From assembly GCA_001769385.1 (NCBI GenBank), contig MEPB01000097.1, positions 1 to 64,000 on the forward strand: 64,000 bases of DNA, in the 5' to 3' direction. Each line of letters starts with the position of its first letter. The stretch's first letter is position 1. The DNA is from Bacteroidetes bacterium RIFCSPLOWO2_12_FULL_35_15 (GTDB taxonomy: Bacteria > Bacteroidota > Bacteroidia > 2-12-FULL-35-15). Below are positions 1-9,627 of the stretch, in pieces. The notes under the pieces are model-generated. The model was not told the origin of the DNA. It made no database searches and saw only the letters and a list, made by a program, of their open reading frames with translations. Both the position numbers and the translations under genes were made by a program.

Positions 1-81
1 AAAGGAGAAGAAAAAATATTTGAACTCTTCCTCTATAATGCACTACTAACAAACAAAGTTAAACCAATTGCTACCTGTTAA
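1..81 (+). CDS. 3' end of a truncated upstream gene
   Basis: Frame 1 is open from the first base to a TAA at 79-81, giving 26 residues ending in VKPIATC. The composition is protein-like and it stops just before an intergenic palindrome. It is probably the C-terminus of a gene that begins outside the window. Too short to assign a function. Confidence 0.35.
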   Translation, partial: KGEEKIFELFLYNALLTNKVKPIATC

Positions 82-100
82 TATGACATTGCCCTAAAAA

Positions 101-122
101 GGGGTAATTTTACCCCTTGACA
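101..122. promoter_or_regulatory. GGGGTAA/TTACCCC palindrome, possible operator
   Basis: The bases GGGGTAATTTTACCCC form a near-perfect palindrome, followed directly by TTGACA, 53 bases before the ATG of the lipoprotein gene. The same block, palindrome plus TTGACA, recurs at about 20034-20053 beside two further palindrome copies. Recurrence at two distant intergenic places suggests a protein-binding site; the regulator is unknown. Confidence 0.45.
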
Positions 123-174
123 AGTACATATTAATGGTTTATGTTTGGTGCGAAATAAAAGTCTCAGAATAATT

Positions 175-445
175 ATGAAAATAATTTATACTCTTTTTGT
201 TGTTGCTCTTTTCTTTTTGTTTGCTTGTTCTTCAAAATTTGCAGATAGTAAATTAACTGTTATTACTGACCTTGGGCAGTTGCCAACTCTAAAAAAAGCA
301 ATATATCAAACTCCAACCGGTGAACAATTTGTAATGAGTTACGAAAAATCATCTGAATTTGAACAAACATGGCCCGGAATCACTTAGTAAAAAACTTACA
401 ACTGTTTGGGAAATTCATCCGATCACTTACATCAAAAAATTGTAA
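175..445 (+). pseudogene. small lipoprotein, frameshifted near its 3' end
   Basis: The ATG at 175 is preferred over a TTG at 145 because it places a clean lipoprotein signal at the N-terminus: hydrophobic MKIIYTLFVVALFFLF then Cys in an LFAC lipobox. The initial frame ends at 387. One base shifted, from about 368, reading continues to a TAA at 443-445 and gives a tail ending in WEIHPITYIKKL, which resembles the ends of small Bacteroidota proteins. I infer a single-base frame break near 366. Function unknown; the mature protein would be anchored in the periplasm or outer membrane. Confidence 0.5.
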
Positions 446-700
446 AATGAGATTTTTTGCTCCCGACCCGACTGTAAGATGTTTTGGGAGGGTGAATGGA
501 ATGAGATGGTGTAGGTTGAGGTTGGAAATTGTGGTAAACGATTTATAAAGTTAGTTTCTTTATAATCGCTATTTATTTTTTATTGAAACAGATTATCGAT
601 GTAAGTTAAATTTTTTTGTCGGTATGTATAGAGCTAAATATTATTAATCCTGCATCTATTAGTGACTTATAGTATATGGCAGCAAATATGTTAAACAAGG

Positions 701-3205
701 ATGACAAAAATAATGATAAAACAACAAAAAAAACTAAAGTATAGTTTGTTTACGCCTGCGGAAAGGGACTATTGGAAAAATCTGCATATAAATATCGATA
801 CTATTTGTGATAAATGGGAAGATGTGTACTCTAAGGAGATCAGTAAACATTTAAAGCTTTTTGGTGAAGATGAATTGAAGGAAATATTTGAGCATTCTAA
901 AATAAAAAAAGATGCTAAAAAATCATATTTAACTCATTTGTTAGAAAAGCCAAAGAGTGCAATAGATTTTCTATGCATCACAAAATTTGCATATATAGAT
1001 CCTAAAACACTATCCATCTTATATAATATTCCAATAAAGGCGGGGTTAGTTGATAAATCTAAGGTTGTGATGAGCGCTTTTCGTTCTCATCAAAGTAAAA
1101 AGCTTCTTGAAATATTTCTTCTCTTTCAGAGAAAAAAATTCGGAAAAGGAAATTTCCATTACAGCTTTGACGCTGGCATTCAAAAAAAGGATTTTCCTAA
1201 ATTCGAAGATGCAATCGACCTTCTTTGCCGACATCTAAAGAGGAACGACAAGCATAATAAAACGTATCATTACAGAGCCAGTCATCAAACTGATGATGAA
1301 TGGATTTTTTTGCTGTTAAAAGAAACAGAAGATGTAATTTTTCCAGCAATTCCTGAGAATACAAGAGTTTTAAAAGGAGCATATTTATTAATTACAATCA
1401 AATTAGCGGACAAAAAGCTTGAAATAAATACAAAATCTAACCAGGAAGCCTTTAAAATTAAAGATTATTTAGCGCGAAAAACAAATAATCCGTTACTTTA
1501 CGAAAAAAAAATTTCTACATGTGATCCAGTTTCCTTTTTCAAAGAACTGAAAAAAGAAAAAGATACAAAAAACGAATTGGCTCTTACTAATGTTGATTTT
1601 AAGCGCACCAATATAAATTCTGAACTTAGGGTTTTAGATACTCATCATAAAAATGACATCTTCACTCAATTAAACACTCTGAAAGAAAAGGAAATAATTA
1701 AGCTAACCGATTTTACGGAATTCAGGAGTCTTACATTTCAATATAAAGGTATATCGTTCAAAATAAATGTATTTGAAAACCAGTGGGGACAATTCAGATT
1801 TAATCTAGTTGATAGCGGAAAGCCGAAGGTTGAAGCTCAAAGTTTCAAAACGAAATTTGAAGAAAAATTTAAAGTGCCACTGGATGCGTTCCTAAAAAGT
1901 GGTGATGCTTCTACAGATCAGAAGAGATTAACGAGGAGCTTAATGGATAAAACAACTGTAGAAGCTAATCTGCCAAAAGAGGTAGAGGATATTTTGCTTG
2001 ATTTAATTGGCTCTAAAATCTATAATAAACCTTCTAAAACAAGCAAAAGGAAATGCGAGAAATGCAGGAAATTTACATGGGTTAAAGGCGATTGTCCGAC
2101 TTGTGGTAACCACCTTCTAATAGAAGGAAATTATATTGATCTTAAACCAAACGAAAAGGGTATTTACAATTTTATTTACCAGCTAATTAATTCTACAAAG
2201 CAATTTACCATTAAGAAGACTAAAGCTCAAATTGACAGTTCAAGCTTCCAGTTTATTGATTTGATTGACAAGAAGGGAACCTCTGTTTCCCTATACATTT
2301 CAAATGCAAATGTTTCGGAAAAAATTATTCACCATTTTCAAGAAACAGGGTCTCCATTAATAGTTGTACTTGTTAAATTAAAAGATGCGCTGGCAACAAA
2401 TATAACCTCTTATGGTTTTGAATGTATTGATGTCGCAGGAATTTATAGCAATAAAGATAATTTAGTGGAAGTAGCAAGAGGTTTTCAAGTACTTATAGAA
2501 AAACAGAAGCACTTATGGCAACAAAAAACTTCCGAAAAAGGTTATTCCTCTTATTTGGCATTGTTGGAGAAAAAAACTAATTATAATGATCAAAATTTTG
2601 AAAAAGATATTTATAATTTATTGCATGAGATGTTTCTCATTGGTGATAGGTTGGGTGGTAAATTTGCAGGTGTTCCTGCTCCAGATGGAATTGTGTCTAT
2701 CCAAAATTATAGTGTCCCACTTAAGAGATACTGTTTAGCGTGGGATTGCAAGTATAGTGTTATAGCAAAGGGATATCAGTTAACGGATCCACCTTATAAG
2801 CATCGGAGGTATATTAATACGCTGAAGAAAAATGATAAGGTATTGCTTTATGGAGGCTTAAAAACGTACGCGATTATTTCTCAGAATATGGATTTGAAAA
2901 AGTACGAAACCTTTTATTCACAGCTAACAAAAGGCTTTAAATGGAAGGGGAATGTTTTATTTATTCCTGAAATTTTTATCCTCAAATTGTATAAGGTTTA
3001 TAAGGATAATGAAGAGGCAATTCAGAATTCACCTGGTACATTTTATGCAAAAATTTACAAGCTGTTTGCTGATGTTTTAAAAAAGGATTCTGTTCCTTAC
3101 AAACAAATTTCGGAGCAAAGACTTTTGTGGATGATAGAGGATTTGGAAAAAATATTTAAGGCAAAAAAAATTAGTTTTGTTTTTGAGCGAAAGGAGTTTC
3201 AGTAG
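701..3205 (+). CDS. zinc-ribbon protein with C-terminal FokI-like nuclease domain
   Basis: An 834-aa protein. The N-terminal 440 residues are not recognised. A zinc ribbon with two CxxC pairs lies at about 452-468 (CEKC and CPTC). From about 630 the sequence resembles the FokI cleavage domain: a helical stretch with acidic residues, an LGGK block, then PDG with D662, and after 20 residues WDCK with D682 and K684, fitting the PD-(D/E)XK catalytic set. The protein therefore probably cuts DNA, perhaps after target recognition by the N-terminal part. It lies 137 bases upstream of a DUF4297-HerA pair on the same strand, which suggests a defence role. No methyltransferase adjoins it, so a classical type IIS restriction system is not shown. 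The nuclease assignment is fairly firm, the biology open. Confidence 0.72.
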   Translation: MTKIMIKQQKKLKYSLFTPAERDYWKNLHINIDTICDKWEDVYSKEISKHLKLFGEDELKEIFEHSKIKKDAKKSYLTHLLEKPKSAIDFLCITKFAYIDPKTLSILYNIPIKAGLVDKSKVVMSAFRSHQSKKLLEIFLLFQRKKFGKGNFHYSFDAGIQKKDFPKFEDAIDLLCRHLKRNDKHNKTYHYRASHQTDDEWIFLLLKETEDVIFPAIPENTRVLKGAYLLITIKLADKKLEINTKSNQEAFKIKDYLARKTNNPLLYEKKISTCDPVSFFKELKKEKDTKNELALTNVDFKRTNINSELRVLDTHHKNDIFTQLNTLKEKEIIKLTDFTEFRSLTFQYKGISFKINVFENQWGQFRFNLVDSGKPKVEAQSFKTKFEEKFKVPLDAFLKSGDASTDQKRLTRSLMDKTTVEANLPKEVEDILLDLIGSKIYNKPSKTSKRKCEKCRKFTWVKGDCPTCGNHLLIEGNYIDLKPNEKGIYNFIYQLINSTKQFTIKKTKAQIDSSSFQFIDLIDKKGTSVSLYISNANVSEKIIHHFQETGSPLIVVLVKLKDALATNITSYGFECIDVAGIYSNKDNLVEVARGFQVLIEKQKHLWQQKTSEKGYSSYLALLEKKTNYNDQNFEKDIYNLLHEMFLIGDRLGGKFAGVPAPDGIVSIQNYSVPLKRYCLAWDCKYSVIAKGYQLTDPPYKHRRYINTLKKNDKVLLYGGLKTYAIISQNMDLKKYETFYSQLTKGFKWKGNVLFIPEIFILKLYKVYKDNEEAIQNSPGTFYAKIYKLFADVLKKDSVPYKQISEQRLLWMIEDLEKIFKAKKISFVFERKEFQ

Positions 3206-3342
3206 TAACTGCAACTTGTTTTTTGCTAATAAAATTAGGTAGTATTGGAAGGGAATGGGTTTCTGGAAACAAAAATGAGCAATTAGAGTTCAATTTCCAA
3301 AAGCACCAATTGATGAATTAATAAATATATAGAATAAACTCT

Positions 3343-4554
3343 ATGACTGACAGAACCGCAATTGATACAATAAAAGGATATTTCTATCAATTTGACTTTA
3401 CCATTGCAACATTGTTGGAATTAAGAAAGGATGCCGATACTATTGTTGTTGAAGGAGTCGAAGATGTAGATATAAACACAGCCACTGAAAATACAGCGGT
3501 TCAATGTAAGTATTATTCAAAAACAGAATATAATCATTCTGTAATTGCCAAACCTATAAGACTTATGCTTGAGCATTATAATGCAGTTAAGAATGGAACT
3601 AAGCAAAGAGTAAACTACAAACTGTTTGGTTATTTCAAATCGGGACACAGTAAGCTATCTCTTCCAATAGATGTAGCGTTTTTAAAGGATAACTTTTTAA
3701 CATACACAGAAAAGGGGATAAAATATTTTCAGCATGATATACTGCTTTTAAGTGATAAAGATTTAGATAATTTTCTTTCTATCTTGGAAGTTGATATTTC
3801 TGCTTTGGAGTATCAAGCTCAATTATCAAAAATTACTAGATTATTGATGAAGCAATTTAGTTGCAATGCTTTTGAGGCAGAACATTTTTATTATAACAAT
3901 TCTCTTAAAATAATTAAAGATATTGCTGTTGAAGGTGACAAAACGAAAAGAAAAATAAGTAAGTCTGCCTTCTTGAATAAAATAAATTTTAAGAGAATCC
4001 TTTTTAATGAATGGTTTATTAAGTATAAAGGCGAGAATAAGTTATTTGCAGAATTAAGGAATCAATATTTTACTGGTTTAAATGTTTCCCCATTTGAACG
4101 TTTCTTTATAATTGAAGTCCCTAGCATAAATTATTTGCGATCTGAACTTAAAGAATTGTTGTTAATTATTTCTAAAAAATGGTCAAGATTTACTAAAAGA
4201 GAACCATCTCCATTTTGTTCTTATATTTATTTGCATAATATTCCGCCACTCGAGTTACTTGAACTAAAAAAAGAACTTTATTCTGAAGGGTTCACATTCG
4301 TTGATGGTTTTGATTTTAACGGGTCTGATTTTAATCCTAAATCAATCTCAAAGCTTATCAATACAAGCAACCCAGTTAAGCTAAAAATACTCAATAAACT
4401 GGAATATATAGATTTAACTATAAAGGAAATAAGTAAAACAAAGGAGATTTATCAATTTTATGAATCTGCCGAATTTTTTACAACCACTTACACAAATATC
4501 AAGCAGGTTAAAATTCAATTTTCAAAATTAATAGATATAAAAAAAATAGTATAA
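3343..4554 (+). CDS. DUF4297/Cap4-like nuclease of a HerA-linked defence system
   Basis: A 403-aa protein whose N-terminus has the DUF4297 (Cap4 nuclease) pattern: a KGYFYQ block near residue 12, acidic E40-D41-x-D43, then Q54-C-K56 in place of the (D/E)xK of PD-(D/E)XK enzymes. The remaining helical part is not recognised and probably serves assembly. The stop codon is one base away from the ATG of a HerA-like ATPase, so the two are co-translated. DUF4297-HerA pairs are an established anti-phage system in which the nuclease and the hexameric ATPase form one large complex and degrade DNA on infection. The family call rests on motif and context. Confidence 0.8.
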   Translation: MTDRTAIDTIKGYFYQFDFTIATLLELRKDADTIVVEGVEDVDINTATENTAVQCKYYSKTEYNHSVIAKPIRLMLEHYNAVKNGTKQRVNYKLFGYFKSGHSKLSLPIDVAFLKDNFLTYTEKGIKYFQHDILLLSDKDLDNFLSILEVDISALEYQAQLSKITRLLMKQFSCNAFEAEHFYYNNSLKIIKDIAVEGDKTKRKISKSAFLNKINFKRILFNEWFIKYKGENKLFAELRNQYFTGLNVSPFERFFIIEVPSINYLRSELKELLLIISKKWSRFTKREPSPFCSYIYLHNIPPLELLELKKELYSEGFTFVDGFDFNGSDFNPKSISKLINTSNPVKLKILNKLEYIDLTIKEISKTKEIYQFYESAEFFTTTYTNIKQVKIQFSKLIDIKKIV

Positions 4555-4555
4555 A

Positions 4556-6235
4556 ATGGCAGAAGATACTCCAAAAATAAACGCAGAAGTAATTGCTGTT
4601 TACCCCGATAAAATAAAAATAGTAGTTGATAATCTTGAAGATTTTAGAATTGCAGGAGAAACACTTCAAGTGGGTTCTTATCTGAAAATTTCCGATAATG
4701 AAAATGCAATATTAATGGCTATAATTGAAAATTTTTCGATTGTGGTTAATGACGTGGGAAAAAGAGATTATGCAATTGAAGCTCTTCCCTTAGGTATGAT
4801 TAAAAATGGTACTTTTATTAGAGGGGGAGACTCATTGGCCATTCCTCCTAAGAAAGTTGAGCCTGCCACAGAAGAAGAAATAAAAAAAATATATGAGCAA
4901 TCAATTGATTCAAAAGAGAAGTTTACCTTCGCTTCTTTGTCTTCAAATCCTAATATAAGAATACCTGTAAACGGGAATAAATTTTTTAATAAACACGTTG
5001 CTATTGTTGGCTCAACAGGTTCTGGTAAATCGCATACTCTTTCTGCAATTATACAAAAAGCTGTATCAGAAAAGAGTGGAAGTTTTTCAATTAATAATTC
5101 GCATGTAATTATATTCGATATTCATTCAGAATATAAATCTGCATTTCCAGCAGCAAATTTCATTGATATAAAAAACTTGATACTTCCTTATTGGCTTTTG
5201 AACAGCGAAGAACTTGAGGAATTTTTCTTGGATACAGAGGCAAATGACCATAATCAAAAATTTGTTTTTAAAGAAGCTATAGTTTCTAATAGGATATTAA
5301 ATTTCAAAGGTTCTGAAGCTGACAAGAAAAGAATTCATTATGATTCCCCTTTATATTTTGACATTGATTTTGTATTAAAATCAGCAAAAGATAAGAACTC
5401 GGAATTGGTTGATTCGGGAGAGGTTTATGCAGCAAGCAATAAAGAAAAAGCTGGACAACCTAAGCTTACGAACGGGAGTTTAAATGGAAAACTTACAAAT
5501 TTCGTTAATAGGTTAGAAAATAAAATAAACGACAACCGACTTGATTTTTTACTTGGAAATAAATCTAAGAAAATCACTTTTGAAGAAACCTTAAATCAAT
5601 TAATTGGTTATCAGGCAGGGAAAAACGCAAATGTTACAGTTATAGATTTAAGTGGTGTTCCTTTTGAAGTGTTAAGTATTACAGTATCTCTGATTTCTAG
5701 AGTGATTTTTGAGTATGGTTATTTTTACAAGAGATATAGAAATGCCAAAGACCCTAATGAGAAAATAAATAACGATATACCTATTTTGCTCGTTTATGAA
5801 GAAGCTCACAAATATGTTCCGAATAGTGATTTGGTAAAATATAGGTCATCTAAAAAATCAATTGAAAGAATAGCTAAAGAAGGAAGAAAGTATGGAATTA
5901 CTTTGCTTCTTGCGAGTCAAAGACCATCGGAAATATCAGAAACGATATTTTCTCAATGCAACAATTTTATTGCGATGCGGTTAACAAATCCTGCTGACCA
6001 AGGATATGTTAAAAAACTTTTGCCAGACACTTTAGGAACGTTAATTGACAAAATGCCTTCCTTAAAACAAGGAGAAGCTTTGCTTGTTGGAGAGTCAATT
6101 ATATTACCTTCAATAGTTCAAATTGATCGATGTACTCCTGAGCCTTCATCAAATGATATTCCTTATTGGGAATTGTGGAAAGAACAATGGAAAACTATGA
6201 AAATAGAGGAAATTAAAAAAGAATGGTACAGCTAA
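4556..6235 (+). CDS. HerA-like (DUF87) ATPase, defence partner of DUF4297
   Basis: A 559-aa FtsK/HerA-superfamily ATPase. An N-terminal beta-rich HAS-barrel-like region (1-120) is followed by Walker A G152-STGSG-K158-S159, a Walker B stretch ILLVY ending in E415-E416-A-H, and the HerA block GRKYGITLLLASQRPSEIS near 445-465 that contains sensor-type residues. HerA proteins form hexameric DNA translocases. Together with the nuclease encoded one base upstream it matches the DUF4297-HerA anti-phage system. Thirty bases separate it from the DUF2130 gene, so the operon probably has at least three genes. Confidence 0.88.
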   Translation: MAEDTPKINAEVIAVYPDKIKIVVDNLEDFRIAGETLQVGSYLKISDNENAILMAIIENFSIVVNDVGKRDYAIEALPLGMIKNGTFIRGGDSLAIPPKKVEPATEEEIKKIYEQSIDSKEKFTFASLSSNPNIRIPVNGNKFFNKHVAIVGSTGSGKSHTLSAIIQKAVSEKSGSFSINNSHVIIFDIHSEYKSAFPAANFIDIKNLILPYWLLNSEELEEFFLDTEANDHNQKFVFKEAIVSNRILNFKGSEADKKRIHYDSPLYFDIDFVLKSAKDKNSELVDSGEVYAASNKEKAGQPKLTNGSLNGKLTNFVNRLENKINDNRLDFLLGNKSKKITFEETLNQLIGYQAGKNANVTVIDLSGVPFEVLSITVSLISRVIFEYGYFYKRYRNAKDPNEKINNDIPILLVYEEAHKYVPNSDLVKYRSSKKSIERIAKEGRKYGITLLLASQRPSEISETIFSQCNNFIAMRLTNPADQGYVKKLLPDTLGTLIDKMPSLKQGEALLVGESIILPSIVQIDRCTPEPSSNDIPYWELWKEQWKTMKIEEIKKEWYS

Positions 6236-6265
6236 TAGTATTAAACAGATATTAATAAAATAAAG

Positions 6266-7579
6266 ATGACAGCAAAAAATACGAAAATTATTTGTCCAAA
6301 ATGCGGAAACGAATTTAATGTTGAAGATGCAATAGCACATCAAATCGAAGACAAGTATAAACAGGAATTGAGCAGTAAAATTTTAGAAATTGAAGCTGAC
6401 TTTAAAAAAAAAGAGGGCTCCTTAGCTAAAAAAGAAAGTGAACTTAAGCTAAAAACAGCTGAAATTGAACAACAAATAGAAGCGAAAACAAAATTGGAAG
6501 TTGAAAAAAAGGAGAATGAAATCAAGAAAAAAATCGAAACAGATTATGAAGAACGACTTACCCAACTTAATACAGACCTTGAAAGCAAACGTAAGGAGAA
6601 TGTTAGTTTAAAAAAAATTGAATTAGAAAATACTAAACTTAAAAATGATCTTGAATTACAGAAAATAAATATTGAGGCAGAGTTTGAAAAAAAAAGAAAA
6701 GAGGACTTAAAAACTGCGACCTCCATTTTGAAAGAAAATTTAAGAAATGAGTTTGAATTGCAAATAAAAGACAAAGACCAACAACTTTCAAATATGAAAG
6801 AACAAGTTGATATAATGAAAAAGAAAGCAGAACAAGGGTCAATGCAGCAGCAAGGTGAAACGCTTGAAATATTGGTAGAAGAAATTTTGCGAGATCATCA
6901 CCCGAATGATATAATTGAAGGAATTAAAAAGGGAGTTCATGGGGCAGATGTTTTACAAACAGTAATAAACAATTCTGGAGCTGAATGTGGGAAAATACTA
7001 TATGAATGCAAACGAGCAAAAAATTGGAGTAAAGACTGGCTAGACAAGCTAAAAAATGATGCCTTAGAGGCAAAAGCTGAATTGAAAGTTTTAGTAACTG
7101 AAGTTTTGCCTGAAGGAGCAGAGAAAATTTCAATTATTGACGGAATTTGTATTTGTAAATATCAAGATGTTCGTGGAGTTTCCGCACTTTTGAGAGAGCG
7201 ATTAATAAATGTTGCCTTTTTAAGTCATTCTCAAATAAATAAAGGAGAGAAAATGATAACGCTTTACAACTATTTGACAAGTGAAGAATTTAAAATGCAA
7301 TTAACAAGTGTAGTTGAAGGGTTCAGTGAGTTACAACAGTCCTATTTTGACGAAAAGAAGAAAATGCACGCACTTTGGAAACAGAGAGAAAAACAACTTG
7401 AAAAAATTATACTCGGAACTACAAGTTTCTATGGAGCAATAAGAGGGATTGCCGGCGCTTCCGCAGTCAATATTGAACTTCTTGAGACACCAAAATTAAT
7501 GTTAGAGTTAGACGAAAATCGTGAACCCAAAAGAAAATCAAAAGGTAGCATTAGTCAAGAAGACATTGATTCATTATAG
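6266..7579 (+). CDS. DUF2130 coiled-coil protein with nuclease-like core
   Basis: A 437-aa DUF2130-family protein. It opens with a CPKC zinc-knuckle half (residues 10-13), then a Lys/Glu-rich coiled coil from about 25 to 195. The conserved C-terminal domain has GETLEILVEEIL, GADVLQ, and an ILYECKRAKNW block at about 243-257, whose ExK looks like the catalytic part of a restriction-endonuclease fold. The function of DUF2130 proteins is poorly established. Its place directly behind DUF4297 and HerA suggests it either joins that system or is an independent defence gene in the same transcript. Confidence 0.75.
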   Translation: MTAKNTKIICPKCGNEFNVEDAIAHQIEDKYKQELSSKILEIEADFKKKEGSLAKKESELKLKTAEIEQQIEAKTKLEVEKKENEIKKKIETDYEERLTQLNTDLESKRKENVSLKKIELENTKLKNDLELQKINIEAEFEKKRKEDLKTATSILKENLRNEFELQIKDKDQQLSNMKEQVDIMKKKAEQGSMQQQGETLEILVEEILRDHHPNDIIEGIKKGVHGADVLQTVINNSGAECGKILYECKRAKNWSKDWLDKLKNDALEAKAELKVLVTEVLPEGAEKISIIDGICICKYQDVRGVSALLRERLINVAFLSHSQINKGEKMITLYNYLTSEEFKMQLTSVVEGFSELQQSYFDEKKKMHALWKQREKQLEKIILGTTSFYGAIRGIAGASAVNIELLETPKLMLELDENREPKRKSKGSISQEDIDSL

Positions 7580-7617
7580 GGAATGGATTAATTTGATAAA
7601 AAACGAAATTAATTTAA

Positions 7618-7695
7618 GGTACGTATCCACTTTAGGAACATTGTTTATGGTATGCGCTTAAGCTACCTGTAAGGTTCCTAAAATGGATACGTACC
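7618..7695. repeat. 78-bp inverted repeat, 22-bp arms
   Basis: The arm at 7618-7639 pairs with 7674-7695 over 22 bases with one mismatch, around a 34-base spacer. There is no T-run, so it is not a typical terminator. A degraded relative of the right arm (CTAAA-TGGA-ACGTACC) occurs in two versions at 9628-9676, on the other side of the next two defence genes. It may be a MITE or REP-like element, or recombination scar, flanking that cassette. Confidence 0.65.
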
Positions 7696-7767
7696 AAACA
7701 AAAATCTCCTTCTTTAAGAAAATAAATAAATTTTTAAAGTATTTAACATTTAATAACGGTAAATAGT

Positions 7768-8694
7768 ATGGAAGAAATAAACAAAACTAAATCAAGGTGG
7801 GACTTATTTATTTCTGATAAATGGGTAACGGCAGCACTTATTTTGGCATTCTTGGGTATTGTAGTAATTGTTTTCCCTTGGAATACCTTGGAGGGTAAAT
7901 CATTATTTGGCACAAATTATTTTTTCAAAACGAGTGAATATGGGGCTTTGGGAGATTTTATTTCAGGAATAAGCAGTCCCTTATTGGGAGCGGCAACTAT
8001 TATACTACTTGTAAGAACATATACTTTGCAAAAAGAAGAACTGGCTAAAACAAGAGAGAGTCTGGACCAGCAAATGAAAATGCTTAAAATTCAAAGATTT
8101 GAAGATAATTTTTTTAAGCTTTTGGAAAATCATCATCGAATAGTTGAAGCTATGGATTTGCACGAGAAAGACGAAAAGGGTAAAAAAAATACAATTTCAG
8201 TTAAACGAGATTGCTTCAGAACTTTTCATAATCATATTGCATCAGGAGTAAAGAAAAAAAAATCAAAAATGGTGGCTGATAATAAAGATGAGTTTATAAT
8301 TGATGAACTAAATGCTATTTATGACGAAACCCAAAACTTTTACAAAGCAGACTTGCATCATTATTTTCGATTTATATATCACATACTGAAGTTCGTTAAA
8401 AATGCTACAGAAATTGATGATGATGATAAATATAAGTACACTAGCATTCTAAGGGCTACTCTATCGCCATATGAATTAGCTCTTATTTTTTATAATTGCT
8501 TACATGAGTTTGGGGATTCACACTTCAAACCTTTGGTGGAAGAATTCTCATTTTTAAAGAATCTTGATAGAACCTTGCTCTTTATTCCAGCTCAGGAAGA
8601 TGACTATGATAAGCTAGCATTTGCTAGCTCAGAAAAAAGACCAGGTTTATTATTAATATGGAAAAATGCACAAAAAATTCAATGTGGTAATTAA
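7768..8694 (+). CDS. putAbiC-like abortive infection membrane protein
   Basis: A 308-aa protein with two predicted membrane helices (about 18-37 and 55-88) followed by a coiled segment and the block FEDNFFKLLENHHRIV near 108. This order matches the putative phage abortive infection family putAbiC (PF16872). Such proteins are thought to sense infection and stop growth at the inner membrane; the mechanism is not established. Only 13 bases separate it from the DUF4365 gene, implying a shared transcript. Family membership is likely, activity inferred. Confidence 0.72.
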   Translation: MEEINKTKSRWDLFISDKWVTAALILAFLGIVVIVFPWNTLEGKSLFGTNYFFKTSEYGALGDFISGISSPLLGAATIILLVRTYTLQKEELAKTRESLDQQMKMLKIQRFEDNFFKLLENHHRIVEAMDLHEKDEKGKKNTISVKRDCFRTFHNHIASGVKKKKSKMVADNKDEFIIDELNAIYDETQNFYKADLHHYFRFIYHILKFVKNATEIDDDDKYKYTSILRATLSPYELALIFYNCLHEFGDSHFKPLVEEFSFLKNLDRTLLFIPAQEDDYDKLAFASSEKRPGLLLIWKNAQKIQCGN

Positions 8695-8707
8695 ATAGTA
8701 AAAATGT

Positions 8708-9605
8708 ATGGAACATGAAATGCCCATGAGGCCTCCGCAGCATATTTCTGAGTCGGATTCGTTTAAGCTATTTAACGAAAAAATGCCAAGGAATTGGATA
8801 GTTCGCCAGGTAACTGAAAGGGATTATGGAATTGACTGTTACGTTGAGATTGTAAAGGATAATGGGGCTTTAACTGGATATTTGGTATTGTGTCAGTTGA
8901 AGTCTAGGAAATCAATCCCATGGAACAAGGATGGTAAGAATTCTATGAGTGAAGTTAAAATGTCTACACGAATTATTGGTATAAATTTCAGGTTCCTGTA
9001 TTTCTTTTTCTTACAGATATAAAAGAGCAAGAAGTATATTTCCTCCCTGTGGACAAATGTATCAGGCAAGTTTATATGGATTACGTAGCGCAGACGGGCA
9101 TTACGTATATGTTTGATAAAAAAGGCGTTTTAAACAAAGAGCATTTTTGACACTTTTTAATCATGAATTCCACCGTGAGCGGTTTGAAAGTGAGCTTTTG
9201 TTTTTTCTCTCAAATGTAAAGCATACTGCCGATTTTATGAGCGAACATTCAAGGCGAGATTTTCATCTCCCGTTGGAAATAATAGATGTTATATATTTGG
9301 AAACAGTTCATAAAAATTATAAATTTCTATGCAGTTTTTTTGAAATAACATGGCAGGTTGAGGAATTTGCTGAAATAAGAGAGAGGGCTCTTGATAGGAG
9401 TGGCGGTATTGCGGATTTATTCGAACTTGATGCAACAGAACTGATAAAAAAGCTTGACCCTCTAACTAGGACCATAGCAATTAAGCTAAATGAATTTGTG
9501 TCTGGTGAGATGGCTTATTGGATGTTCACAAACGACCAGCTATTCAATATGGTAATGGAGATTGAAGATGATGGAAGTATACCCAGCCACTACTTCAATT
9601 TTTAA
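8708..9605 (+). pseudogene. DUF4365 nuclease-like gene broken by two frameshifts
   Basis: Frame 1 (8708-9022) gives the DUF4365 start: an RDYGIDCYVEI acidic block and LCQLKSRKS, the PD-(D/E)XK-like core. After about 8966 the homologous reading moves one frame, giving TNYWYKFQVPVFLFLTDI and on to a TGA at 9148-9150. A third open stretch (9147-9605, 152 codons, only a TTG start) follows and is helical, consistent with the protein's C-terminal part. Each break fits loss of one base; the second is in a T-run. Either the gene is decayed or the assembly is wrong; if the bases were restored it would be one protein of about 299 residues. It follows putAbiC closely. Confidence 0.65.
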
Positions 9606-9627
9606 TCTCCGTAGCTTTAAGAACGTA

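Noticed and set aside
7618-7695. Terminator reading of the inverted repeat
   Set aside because: The loop is 34 bases and no T-run follows, so a terminator is unlikely.
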